From Diabrotica undecimpunctata (lineage: Eukaryota > Arthropoda > Insecta > Coleoptera > Chrysomelidae), in the NCBI RefSeq assembly GCF_040954645.1, contig NC_092807.1, forward strand, positions 4,092,001 to 4,156,000: 64,000 bases of DNA. Direction: 5' to 3'. Below the pieces are notes generated by a model. That model was not told the origin of the DNA and made no database searches. It was given only the letters and a program-made list of their open reading frames with translations. The translations under genes were made by a program, and so were the position numbers. Positions 42,095 to 55,400 of the stretch are shown here, one piece after another (position 1 is the stretch's first letter; every line of letters starts with the position of its first letter).

Positions 42095-43333
42095 ATATTT
42101 AAAAGTCTGAAAGGGTATTGCATAAACATAGAAATAAACCAGGTTATTTCTATGACCTAACGTAACAAAAAAAAAAACAAATAACCTTTTAGAAATGGCT
42201 GAAATATTTTATAGATATTATTCAAATGTGGGTTATACTATGGAAAATGTGTGGTTAAACAAAAAATGAACAATAAGGGACTATATGTTGATCATATTTA
42301 TACAAAATTATCTCACCAAAAAAGTAAGATTCTACAAATTATAAAAAATTTACCTACTCATAAACTCTTGGCATAGAAAGCATTACAAACGAAACTATGA
42401 AAATTTTATCAGTTTCTTTAGTTAATAAAAGTAGTGAATTATCTATATCATCGAATTATAAATCTCTCTGTGTGTGCGTGTGTTTGTATGTTTTGTAATT
42501 TATAATCATTACCTATGATTATATTAGTAGTTATGCAAATGAATATATTACTATTATACTATTTCAGGACTTGCTAGTGGATACCTTTATTAAGAACTTC
42601 ATCAGCTGCAAAGTCCGACCGTCTCCAAACATAATTATAGCTTGTTATCCTCTCTTGTCTCAAATCAATCAGCAACTGTTTACCAAATCTGTCCTTCCCG
42701 CCCTTCAGAAAGCTATGCTGAGAAATCCTGAAGTTATTTTAGAATGTGTTGGACTGGTGATATCAGGAGTGGATTTAGATCTCAGTAAATGCACAGGAGA
42801 TTTGGGAAACAGTTTGATAGGTGAGTTTTTATATAGCATATTACACAATTCTTGAATGTAGTACTTCGTATTTTATAATATTTGTATGGATTCTTGTTTA
42901 TTAAACTGCCAGAACTTTTTCCTGTATATTTAATTGGCTTTAAGACACATTTTCCTAGGCAAATGAATATTTTGTATGCACTTTTCTTTCCTTATTCGTT
43001 ACGCAAATAAATTATACATTACGAATGGTGTTTATGGAATGCAAACCAAAGTGCACCATGTTTTGATCAAAATGTTTAAAAGAATAGGCGTTACAATGGA
43101 TTAAATACAAACTTTTGGCATATTTTGGAAAAATTTGACCTAGAAAGAGAAAATTTTGCTTGTTCAGTGCTGATAACATTCGAGATATCACTTAAGTCAC
43201 ATTCTAAGTGATATTGGTCGCTAGTTGGTCAGTCTGAGTTTAAACAGAAGTATGTGCCTCTGCTTAATTATATTCAACACTAATTTTGTGATTATTAGTA
43301 TTTCATTTTATGATTTTTCTATTATTGTTGCAA

Positions 43334-43405
<72 letters not shown>

Positions 43406-46400
43406 TTGTGTCTTTTAAAATGTATCTGAAAAAATAAGTATTTGTTTATTAAGATCACATTTTTGTATAAACACATACTCTCTTCTAGCTAATTTACATT
43501 CCAAAGATGACAAAGCACGATCTGAAGCCGCAGACGCTTGCAAAAGACTCGCCGAAAAAGTCAAAGACCAAAAATCAGTAGAGGAACTCCTCAAGAAAAC
43601 TTTCGCCGTCTTCCACGGGTCGGATGGAAAACTGACAGTGGTAGATCATAAAATCAGTGTCTTATTAGGTGCTGGCCATCTCAGCTGCAATGCGGTAGCA
43701 CCTGAACATTTTCAAGCTTTGATAGTAGTAGCTGCTGAGTTTTTCGGTAAGGTTTTAGAAACGGAGGTACATGAAAAAACTTTGTGTCATTCTCTGGAAA
43801 TGATGTCGTTGTGGACTAGCAAATTAAGTCAGGATGTGCCCAAAAAAATATTGGATATATTAAAGGTAAGATTGCATATTTTTAACATAAAAGAAAATGT
43901 TTACAAAAAATTTTTTCTTTTGAAAAAATTTAAGTTTTTAGCTCATTGGGAAATTGGTATTAAATCGATTACAAAATTTGACCAGAACACAGACAGCAAA
44001 TTAATAAAAACGAGTTATTAAAATCATTTGTTAGTTAAAATTGGCTATTAAATCTATTATAAATGCTTTTATTGCACCTTTTTTCAATACTTACCATTAG
44101 AAAACATATTTGTTTATTTTAGAATGGCATTGGTTTGAAAACATCCACCCCTGCAGTGAAAATATCCTACATTCAATGTATGATCGCCACTTTTAACACA
44201 AAAACAATACCCCAAGCCTCAATGTTCATCCCCATCCTCTCTAAATCTGTGGAAAAAGCCGTCGCTCAACCAACAATCGCATTATCAGTAACTGAGGGCC
44301 TCTGCGCAGCTCTGTTGTTGTTTAAACTTGCCAGTGTTCAAAAAGAGAAGGATAACGATTTCCAGAGTGTTTGGAATGCTGTGCTGGATATGGAAAAACA
44401 GATTTTCTTCGCGGAGAAGTATCTATCCACTACTACCGAAGAGAGTAAGTATTTTTTTTATACTCGAATTTAAATATTGCGTTTCTCTTATTCTCACCAT
44501 TAAAACACTTTCCTGTGGAAATTTCAGCTCAATTTGCTTAATACATATAAACTTCAATTGACACTTTGGTCAATTATTTAATACTTTGCTCACTTTTACT
44601 TTATATAATAGCGTGGGAAAAGTTCCTCGGCATAGCTATTGGTTCTTGGAGCCGGATATACTACGAATATTAGTAAGAAGTTCATAACTTAACAACAAAC
44701 TTCAATTGGCGAATCAATTAATCCTTTAATCACTATTGTTTACTTTGTTTTACATAATAACGTGGAAAAATTCTTCTCTCGTATACGTTTTGTTTCTTCC
44801 AGCTAGATCTACTACCAATATTAGTAGAAGAAGATTTCATAACTTAAGAATAAACAATAAACTTTAATTGACCAATTCACTAATATTTTTCTCGCTGTAA
44901 CTTTTACATAATAAAGTAGAGAAAAGTTTATCTCGTATATTTTTGGTCCTTCGAGCCGGATATACAACAAATATTAGTAAAAAATCTATACACAACCATC
45001 CAATCCATAAATAATATTGCCCTGAGATTATTGTATGTAATTTATCCTCAGAATTGTTACATATTTTATTGTGCAACAGTTGGTTCAATAAAAACACGAA
45101 GAACAAACATTGCTTACCGGTTTTAGTCCGTTCAAAGTATGTTATTCATACTTGGTAGGTACAATCGACGCCTGCGGTGGCGCTTGGTCCCGTTCAAATT
45201 CTACTAAACCAAATTTAAGTATTTCCATCAATGGTGAGGGTATTTTGAGTTGTAGTGATGTGAAGTTTTTAGGAGTGACTTTCGACTCTCATTTATCTTT
45301 TAAGACTCATTGTTGGAATGTATGTAAAAAACTTAATTCTAAATGTTATCAATTGAGAAATTTGGGTAGAATACTTAGTCTGCAACACCTTCGTCTTTTT
45401 TATTTTGCTGAGGTACAATCGACAATGAGTTACGGTATAACTGTCTGGGGTGGCTCTCCTAGTATAAAGGACGTTTTTAAGGCCCAAAAGCGTATTGTCA
45501 GATATATTGCAGGTGTTCCGTATGGTTGGTCTTGTAAAAACCTATTTAGAGATTTAAATATATTAACAGTGTATGGAATTTACATTTTGGAATTATTGAT
45601 ACTAATTCATAAAAATAAAAGAACTTTTTTATGTAACAGTGATATTCACTCACACAACACAAGAAATAAGAGACAGTTTGTAGTACCCTATCGACATTTG
45701 GAAATAAGTAGGAAGTCATCTAATGTCACTGGCTTACTACTGTATAATCAACTTCCTCAAAAATTTAAAAACATTCATTCAACTACAGCTTTTAAAAACC
45801 AAGTCAAAGAGTACCTAGTGACCATGTGTCCTTATACATTAGGTGAATATTACCAGAGTGTATCTGTGAATGCCCAAGCTGCAACATAACCAAATTTAAT
45901 ATTATTTTAATTATATTATGATGTCCATATTGTACGTTTTATATGTATTTTAATGTTTTAAATATTTTTAGTGTATTGTTTTCATCTTTTTGTAATGACT
46001 TTATAGTGATTTATATTATACTTTGTAATTATTTAAAATTTATATTTATAATTTTAGTTTTGACTTGCTGTAAACCTTGTTGTAACTTACAGTCAAATAA
46101 ACTATCTATCTATCTATCTTGGTGGGAGACCAGCAACTCCATCAGAAACTTTTTATTCATCTGTAATTTCTTCAACATTATTCTCCTCCTTTACACAAAT
46201 ATCGGAAAACTATAACTAATTGAAATTCACCAGTAACGTCTGTCGTTTCATCGGCAATCACTCCAACATAAGGAGAATGTTCAATTTCTTTCTTAATTTC
46301 CTCGTGGTAAACATCCAACATACACTAAAGGAGTTCATTTTGGGTTGTTATTGAGGTACCTTTAAAATATTTAGAACTTTGAATATGAACCTTTTTTTGA

Positions 46401-49400
46401 AGTCGTTGTCCAATTCGGAGCTAAAATTGACCAGCTTCTAAAATATCTCTGTTTTCTGAATTTTTGGTTTCTTCGCGACCTCTAAGAGCTAACTCAGAGC
46501 TAAGAATGCTCGTAAAATGTTTCTCTTTTCATAGGAGCCACAATGATATTGGCACCAGCAGATTATCCGGCCCGCAGTGGGTTGCTAGTATCGGTTGTGA
46601 GAATTGTATTGCGCACATAGTTGCCAGATTTTATATAATTTATGAAGATAAAAAGAAAAACACACAAAATAATTAACAGGCATTAAGATGTTTTAAAGAT
46701 AAAATATGTTTCTGCATAGTTAGCAAGGTAGTGCCATGGCTCTACACTACCTCAGGGGTCGCCACTGATTAAAATAGGATTTAAAAAAAATAATTAGTTA
46801 ATTTAGTTACAGTGAATAACTGTAATATCCTGTAAATTTCATCTAATCTGGACTTGAAGGACGAAAAATGTATATGTTATGTTATGTATTATATCTTTTA
46901 ATTTTCTTTGCAGGTCTCATATATGTCATGCAACTGTGCGAAGTATTGCTCGTGCAGTACCCGGAAAAACTAAAGAAACCAGAACCAATCCACAGAGCCG
47001 TTTTGTACTGCACAACAGTTTGTTCGAGTGGTACGAGACGGAAATGTCTAGCAATACTCAAGCGAATAGTAGGCAGTTTAAGCGGAGCTGCTATAGCTAG
47101 ATCTTTGTTCAAGGAACTGCAAAGGTTTTTAGAAACCAATAAAGTAATAAACGAGCCGAAATCGGAGGATAATAAAGAGAGTGACAACAATTTTTTGAGC
47201 TCTCATACTGTCGTGGAATGTATAACGACGTTGTGCTCGTTATCTGGTTTAACCACAGAAGATGTGCAGCTTCTAGCCGTCGATTCGTTACTGCCAACGC
47301 ACCATCCGTCTGTTGTTAACTTAATGCCAAACTTGTGGGTCAAGATAATAAAGCATTTCAATAGTAAACCTAAGGATTTGGTGGCTCGGCAATCTTCTCA
47401 GTTCAAACAACTATTTGTAGATGAGTATAAGCACACAGTGAGCAATGAGAACGCTTTAGCCACTCTCATAGCTGTCAATCCTGACGCTTTATTGCCAGAT
47501 ATAGCCAGCAAAGTCATCACTCGATTAAACGACCCGAGGATCTGCCAAATATCGAAAGATGATTACTTCACCTTCCTGACACCAGATGGAGAATTGTACG
47601 ACAAAAGCGTGATCCCAGGTAACGACAGCAACAACGATATGAACCTGAAGAGAGAGAGCAAGGTGTACAGCTACAAGGAACAGTTGGAGGAGCTTCAACT
47701 GCGAAGGGAACTAGAGGAAAAGAAAAAGAAGGAGGGCAAAATAAAGCCTCCACAGCTCACACCTAAACAACTAGAAGCAATTAAGAATCAAAAGTTGAAG
47801 GAACAAACCATCAGAAGTCGACTAACGGAGTTAAACACGACAGTTCAAGAATGTCTATCTATGATACAAGCAGCGGCTAGGGGTAACCCTTTACATTTAT
47901 CTCTGCACTTTAAAGATCTTCTCCCTACTTTGCTCCAAGACTTGCAGTCACCCCTAGCCGCACCACTAATCTGCAAGCTCTTCACCAGTCTGAGGAAAAC
48001 TGTGTTTTTCGACGATCTGGACCCCCTGGGAGAACTAGTGGCTAACTTGACCTTAAGATTAGCCAATCCTCAGTGCGATTTGGACTCCAACTGGGAATCG
48101 GAGAACATTAACAAAGCTATGGTGAGAGCTGTGGCTTTAATCCACGATAAGACTGTACCCAAAAAGACTGAAGATCATTCAGAAATGTGTTTTACAGTTC
48201 CAGCTTTTTGCTACGTTTTCCCTTTCTTAAAATACAGTTTAATCTCAAATTACGCTAGGAACCACGATGAATTAATACACGACGGACTCCAAATCATAGC
48301 AGAGCACGCTAAATTACGAGGAACCGAAGAAAATGGCGTTAAAGATATCTATCATCCACGATACTTGCCTACCAAACAGATCCTCAGCCTCCTTGTAGGA
48401 ATTATCAACGCAACGCAGGGTAGAGTACAGTCCCAATGCGAAGCTTGTCTTTTGGAAGTAGCTTCTTGTATAAGCGGCCAAGTAGGTTGCGCCAAAGCTA
48501 GCACTGACGAAATAGATGTGCTGCTAGGTGCCTTGCAGAGCCCCTCTTCGGTACTCAGAGACGCTGCACTCAGAGGACTAACCATAGACATCTTGACACT
48601 TCCTACCTTCGAGAACGACTACGCCTATGCCATAAAAGTTTGTAAAAGAGTTTGGATCGCGAAATTCGACGAAGTCGAAGAAAACAGAATATTAGCTGAA
48701 CAATTGTGGGATGAGGCCAATATGCAATTTCCTGCTCAATTAAGCGAAGAATTAATGGACGATGTTGAACATCCAGTGGAGTGTGTACAGTCCGCTGCAG
48801 CAAAATCTCTAGCAGCTCTTTTAGAAACCGACCAGTCGCAAGTCGAAGAAATAATGAAGAAATTAGTTAAATTGTACCAAGACCGTTTGAAGATGGTTCC
48901 TGCCAAAATAGACGAGTTCGGCAGAGAGGTAGAGAAAGCTGTGGACACTTGGTTCCCCCGCAGAGGAGTAGCGCTGGCTTTGGCTGAATTGGCGCCCCTA
49001 TTCACCGACGAGCTCATCGCCGATTTGATACAATTTTTCGTATTCCAATCTCTAGGAGACAGAAATGAGACTGTTAGGAAAGAAATGCTGAATGCTGCTT
49101 TGAGAGTTGTGGATCTTCACGGCAAAGAAACTGTAGGTACTCTCTGGCCAGTTTTCGACGACTTCATGGGAAAATCTTCAAAATCCGCCACCTACGACGC
49201 TGTCAAACAAGCTGTTGTCATTCTAATGGGTTCCTTGGCACGGCATTTGGACAAAGACGATCCAAGAATCAAACCGATCGTATTAAGACTGATACAAGCA
49301 CTAACAACCCCATCTCAAACCGTTCAAGAAGCCGTATCCAACTGCTTGCCTCCGTTAATCCCTTCCGTTAAAGACGATGCACCTGGCTACGTCAATAAAC

Positions 49401-52400
49401 TACTACACCAGCTATTAAAAGGCGACAAATACGGCGAACGGAAAGGAGCTGCTTATGGTTTGGCCGGTCTGGTAAAAGGAATGGGAATTTTGGCACTAAA
49501 GCAGCACGATATCATGACGAAACTCACGGACGCCATTCAGGACAAAAAGAACTACAAACACAGAGAGGGAGCATTGTTCGCCTTCGAGATGCTCTTCCAG
49601 ATGTTGGGCAAGCTGTTCGAGCCTTATATTGTCCACGTTTTGCCTCATCTGTTGCAGTGTTTTGGCGATTCCAGCCAGTACGTCAGAACAGGTAATGTAT
49701 TTATACTTTCTTTCACAATTATTTTGATAAATGCACTAAATTGCTTTCAAAGTTTGTATTATAGAGGAGCAAAATTCACTTGGTGGCAAATCTGGTATTA
49801 AAGGCGGGTGTTTTGGTCGCTTAAAATTAACTTATTTGCTTCCAAATCTGCCGCTAACTCACATGATGATTATTCCTGTGCTAGTTTTTACACATCATTT
49901 ATATTTTTTGATTGATTGATAGGTTGAATGCTCGAATAAATGAACTTTGATAAAATAAAGGCAGATATCGAGCACAGTTTTATTAATTAAATCTTGCACA
50001 AGTACTTTCGCTCACTAGAGGATCTTCAGGGGCATTTCGTGAATTATGGGCTATCCAACAATCCCAGAATGTCATAAACATAAAATTAAACATAAAGTTG
50101 AACATAACACTACACTAAACAAGGACAGCTGTTTGTCGTTGTTTAGTGTTATGTTCAACTTTATGTTTAATTTTATGTTTATGACATTGTGGGATTGCTC
50201 GATATCTGCCTTTATTTTATCAAAGTTCATTTATATTTTGACAAAACACCCTATTTTGAACGACCTTCCACACAAAAAAAAACAGAATGTGACACTCCTG
50301 GAGTGATCGAGGAGGAAAGCATATCATATCGTCTGCGCACCGAGCGGTTGTTTTTAATTAAAAAAAGACATTTTTTAGTAAATACATTTGAATCGCTTAT
50401 TTTCGCTTTTAATTTCATAGACTGTGAATAGGTTTTGGGCACTTGCGTTAACAATGATCTCCGTGTACTTATTGATGACATAAACTCGGTCAAATTTGCT
50501 GAGCTTTCTTTTAATAACTCCAAAAACACGGTCAAAGGTAAGAAATGAATGACCTCGAAGTGGGAAAAATTGTTGAATTTTTTTAATCTGTCTGTATCGG
50601 TTAAAGCCATACACATTCTTCTAACGCAGTGGTTTTTGTTTTGACCTGGGCAATTGTCAGAAAACAAGCGGAGTTCTTTTACATCTCTTCCAATATATTT
50701 TTCAATATAGTCTAATACAAAGCTGCAGACTTCATTCGGGCTTTTTCGTGCTTCTGCTTCATGGTAAATATAAAGAACGGATTTTCGTGACTTAACATTG
50801 GCGATGCAAAAATATTAACGGTAAGCTGCGACATATAAAATAGGTCTTGTACAGGAAGTTGAAGGTTCTGCATAACCTCAAAGGCGATTGCTTCTACATC
50901 ATCTCTTTGAATGCATTCCTCAACTTGATCATGTAGGGCAGTGTAAAATTTTTTACTTCGGCGGCAGTGTACAGTGTAGGTAAAAGTTTATGGTTGGGAT
51001 GGACCTTACGTGAGATGGAGTGAGAAACACCTGTTTAAAAAGAGAGAGGTATATTAAGTCCGCCCTTTAAATATCGCCGAAAATACATGCATGGAAATAA
51101 TAAAAAAGGGGAAATTCAACGTTGCCAAACTTATTGGTTTTATTTGGCCTGTTGTCTTTTTAGCATTTGAACAATGTTATAAGATAATCAAATTTGGGCG
51201 AAATGGATTTAAATTGCAGCTTACTGTTTTTTATTGGGAATATGCCACAATTTTACTTTACAATAAGTGTTATTTAACATTTTGATTTTACTTCGGAAAT
51301 CGTTTTATATAAATAAAATTTAAGTATTAATGTTTCGTATTTTAAGTACGATTTCCGAATTAAAAATCTAACCATCAAAATAAGCTTATTTTAAAGTCAC
51401 ATTGTGCCTTATTTCCAATAAAAATAACAAACGCCATTATAACGCCAACAATAAAAAAAGCTGTATACAAAATTATTTGGCAACGTCTCGTTACAACACC
51501 AATACCATTTTAGCAATAGCTGAACCGGTATTCGACGGGCGATAACTAAGAAACTAGAGGTGGGACGTTGACATTTTTATCGTTAACTAAACTGAATCGT
51601 TTTTCGTAAACAAGTAACTATTATAACTTGAAAAATAAACTAAACAATACAAATAGTAAATTGTATTTACATTTACATTACACGTTATTATTAAATCGAG
51701 AATCGTCTAAATTGACATTTAAAACCATAAGTTCTTCTACCTTACTTCTTGTTAACCGTGTTCTTCTTTTATTTAAAATTAAATCAAATTTTGTACATGT
51801 GTTCACATTTACAATATTTTGTGAATATAGTGGTTAAGTTAGGATATACATGGCGATGGTTTTTCCACCATTGTAATGGACTCTCGATAAAGTGTACGTT
51901 TAGATGAGTCATGTACAATTAATTGATCAAAAATACTTAAGTCATCTTTATCGGTTTCTTTTTCTTGTACTGGTTGATTTTCAATAGTACAATCTTCTTG
52001 TTCTTTAATTATAGAAGTAACCAGCTTCTTAACTTTTTCTTTTGTTTTTTTTTTAGCTTCATTTTTGTCAATCAAATCCCTGTACTTTAAATCGTGAATC
52101 CATAAATGTACATAAGGATAATGTGCCACTCTGTTCTATCCCTCTAAATTTTTTTGCTAAACCCGATATTAGTAATTGTACTACGTCGGATACTATGGAT
52201 GTAGGGTTACCGTTTGCTAAAATTTTATTGCAAGATTCTTGCAGGCAGCGTACCATAACAATCACTGAACTACCCTTCAAGTATTTTTGGCCACTCATTG
52301 TACTTGTTATTTCTTTAAAAGGCCGTAAAATTTGGGAAAGTTGAGAACGAATAATCCAGTCTTCATTATTTAGATTTGGTCTAAGTCTAAGTCTGTATTA

Positions 52401-55400
52401 ACTAATACCAATGTGGAACGGATTGCCTCTTCTAACTCGGTCATTCTTTTTAACATGTAATAGGTGGAGTTCTTCCTAGTTTCCACGTCTTGGATTGGCC
52501 TTTTGGGAACTTTGTTATGTTGTAATTGATATTTAAAAGCCTTTTTGACGATAAGGTACTTTTTTTGAAATGTGTTTTTTGCCGAATTGTCAAAAAAGAC
52601 TTTTTATTTTATCTATTTGTACACGACAGCATTTAAGTGCGTCCTCCACCAATAAATTTAACGTATGAGCAAAACAATTTAAATGTTTTCATTCCAAAAC
52701 ATATTTAATAGCTTTGACCATATTTGAGGCATTATAAGTTACTGCAAAATGTACTTTTCGTATAAGACCCCACTGATTAATAATTTCACTAATTTCAAAA
52801 GCGATGTTTTCTGAATTATGGTTTCCAGAAAAATGGCAGCAGCCTAATAAAACCGTTTTAAATTCTAAATTTTCGGTTAAATATTGTCCTGTTAATGCGA
52901 TGTAACTCTCAGATACTCCAGATGTCCAGAGGTCAGTAGTATTACAGATATTTTCTACTTCCTTAACAACTTGTGATCTAATAATTTGCTCAGTTTTGAT
53001 ATAACATTCCTGAAGTAATGAATAAAGTTTTTCTTGTTGGCGGTTTATATCCAGAAATCCACCCTGCAAACTTTTTAAAGCTCGTTCTTCAGCTATGGAA
53101 AACGGATGAACGATTCTTTGCATAGGTTTAGTAAATCCATATCTATTTGTTTTTTTTTTTTTTGTTTTAAACTAATATTTTTATTAATATAAGTATCCAT
53201 CACCTTCTAAAATGCAGATCAATCGTAAATCGAAACTGATTCATTAATCAGAATACCTAGTTATTTTATTTTTAACGTTAACCGATAGCCCGAATGTCCA
53301 CTGTCCCGAAAGAGTTATTTTTAGTTTTGTAGTAGTCTCTCAGATCAACTAATCGTCCTCGTCGACGTAAAGTGTTCGTTGCTCCTCTGTTTACGTCTAC
53401 ACAAAACGTAGTTTTTTTTTAATCAACCATCAACTAGTTGGCTTACCAGTGAGAAACCGTAGATTCGTAAATGACAAATAATGATTTAAAATGCAGGGAT
53501 TTTCTGATAAAAATGAAGGTAAAAAACAAAAGAAAGAGTTAAGAAGCTGGTTACTTCTATAAAAAAAGAAAAAGAAGATTGTACTATTGAAAATCAACCA
53601 GTACAAGAAAAATAAACTGATAAAGATGACTTAAGTCTATGGTGTATTTTTGATGAATTGGACATGACTCATCTAAACATACACCAGTATCGAGATATAT
53701 AAAAGTCGACATGTATTTGTCTGATGATATATTACCCACAAAAAAAAATCGAACGGAGATTGGAACTGTCCATTATAGTGGTGGAAAAACCATCGCCATG
53801 TGTATCCTAACTTAACCACTATATTCATAAAATATTGTAGTATTGTAACAAAATATGTTCCTTGTGAACACATGTTCAAAATCTGGTTTAATTTTAAATA
53901 AAAGAAGAACACGGTTAACAAGAATATATTTTTAAATGTCAATTTAGACGATTCGCGATTTAATAATGTGTAATGTAAATGTAAGTACTATTTGTATATT
54001 TAAAATGTCAACGACCCACCTCTAGTTTCTGAGGTATATTAGGATCGAAACCAGAGATGTAAAATATCTCTGATCGGAACTAATCGTCTCACTAATGGGC
54101 AATGGGCGTCAATAAGAAATATAGAGGGGAGACCAAGGGGAAATATGATTGTTATCTTTGTCTATTCGCTGAAAATATGATTCTATATCTGTGTTAGATA
54201 TCCTGTTAAATTTTACCATACCGACCATAAACTTTTACCTACACTGTATACATGGCAAATGCGGCGGCAAATACATGTTGGTGTTATAGACTCAAAATCG
54301 CCAAAATTTGACTTAGGTTGTTTCTGAAATAAGCGAAATTTGGTTTCGAACATATAGTAGAAATCTTTGGGTTTGTACTGTTTGCTTTGTTTTTAATTGA
54401 ATTTATTGTATATTATTTTATTTTAATTTATTTTATTTTATTAAGAAACTCACATGAAACTTCATTCATGGAGTGTGGTCGCGCGATCTGTCGTTTCATT
54501 GCGTTTCTGTAATTGCATTGCGTATCTGTCGTCAAAATACATTGTAAGTGTAGTTTAAAGCCAGTTGTGCCCCACTACATTCAACGACGTTACAACGAGA
54601 CACACAACACGTTGGTGCTTCGTTGTACTTATTGCATTCGTTCTAGCGTTGTCGAGTCACAGCTATTTATTTATTGTATATGTTGCAGCTGCTGACGATA
54701 CAGCCAAAGTCGTGATGAGCAAGTTATCCGGCCACGGTGTGAAGCTCGTCCTGCCATCTCTACTAGCAGCGCTGGAGGAAGATTCCTGGAGGACAAAAAC
54801 CGGATCGGTAGAACTCCTAGGAGCTATGGCGTATTGTGCTCCCAAACAACTATCGTCGTGTCTTCCCAGCATCGTTCCTAAACTGATAGAAGTTCTCAGT
54901 GATTCCCACATGAAGGTCCAAGAAGCTGGAGCTGCGGCTTTGAAAGTGATTGGATCGGTCATTAGAAATCCCGAGATTCAAGCTATCGTGCCGGTGCTTC
55001 TCAAAGCGCTGCAAGATCCTTCTAATAAAACTTCGGTGTGTTTGCAGACGCTTTTGGACACTCAGTTTGTCCACTTTATCGATGCTCCATCTCTAGCTTT
55101 GATAATGCCGGTAGTTCAAAGAGCTTTTATCGATAGATCCACAGAGACTCGTAAGATGGCAGCTCAAATCATCGGAAACATGTATTCCTTGACTGATCAA
55201 AAGGATTTGATGCCCTACCTGCCGACGATCATCCCTGGCTTGAAGACTTCTCTATTGGATCCTGTACCGGAGGTAAGATCTGTCAGCGCCAGAGCTCTAG
55301 GCGCTATGGTGAGAGGAATGGGTGAATCCAGCTTCGAAGATCTCTTACCTTGGTTGATGACCACTTTAACCTCAGAAACCAGCTCTGTAGACCGATCGGG

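Larger units (their letters stand above)
51556..54024. mobile_element. Composite of two hAT elements in tail-to-tail-out (palindromic) arrangement
   Basis: Both outer ends are the same hAT 3' terminus: TAGAGGTGGGACGTTGACAT reading inward from 51556 on the plus strand, and GTCAACGACCCACCTCTA ending at about 54022 on the right. The left copy (minus strand) holds most of the transposase. The right copy (53500-54022, plus strand) holds only the C-terminal coding end and 3' UTR. Homology extends past the terminus (AGAAAC on both sides), so a clean 8-bp target duplication is not seen. Confidence 0.65.

Noticed and set aside
44445..44561. Coding extension of GCN1 past exon 8.
   Set aside because: A GTAAGT donor follows GAAGAGA and the frame soon stops; the correct continuation is at 46914.
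46745..46770. CAGGGGTCGCCACTGA, resembling a hAT terminal repeat.
   Set aside because: It points away from the hAT fragment at 46205-46535 and no partner end was found.
54513..54688. An open frame continuous with GCN1 exon 10, extending it upstream to 54565.
   Set aside because: The TGTTGCAG acceptor at 54688 joins exon 9 in phase and the protein matches the family only from there; upstream is intron.
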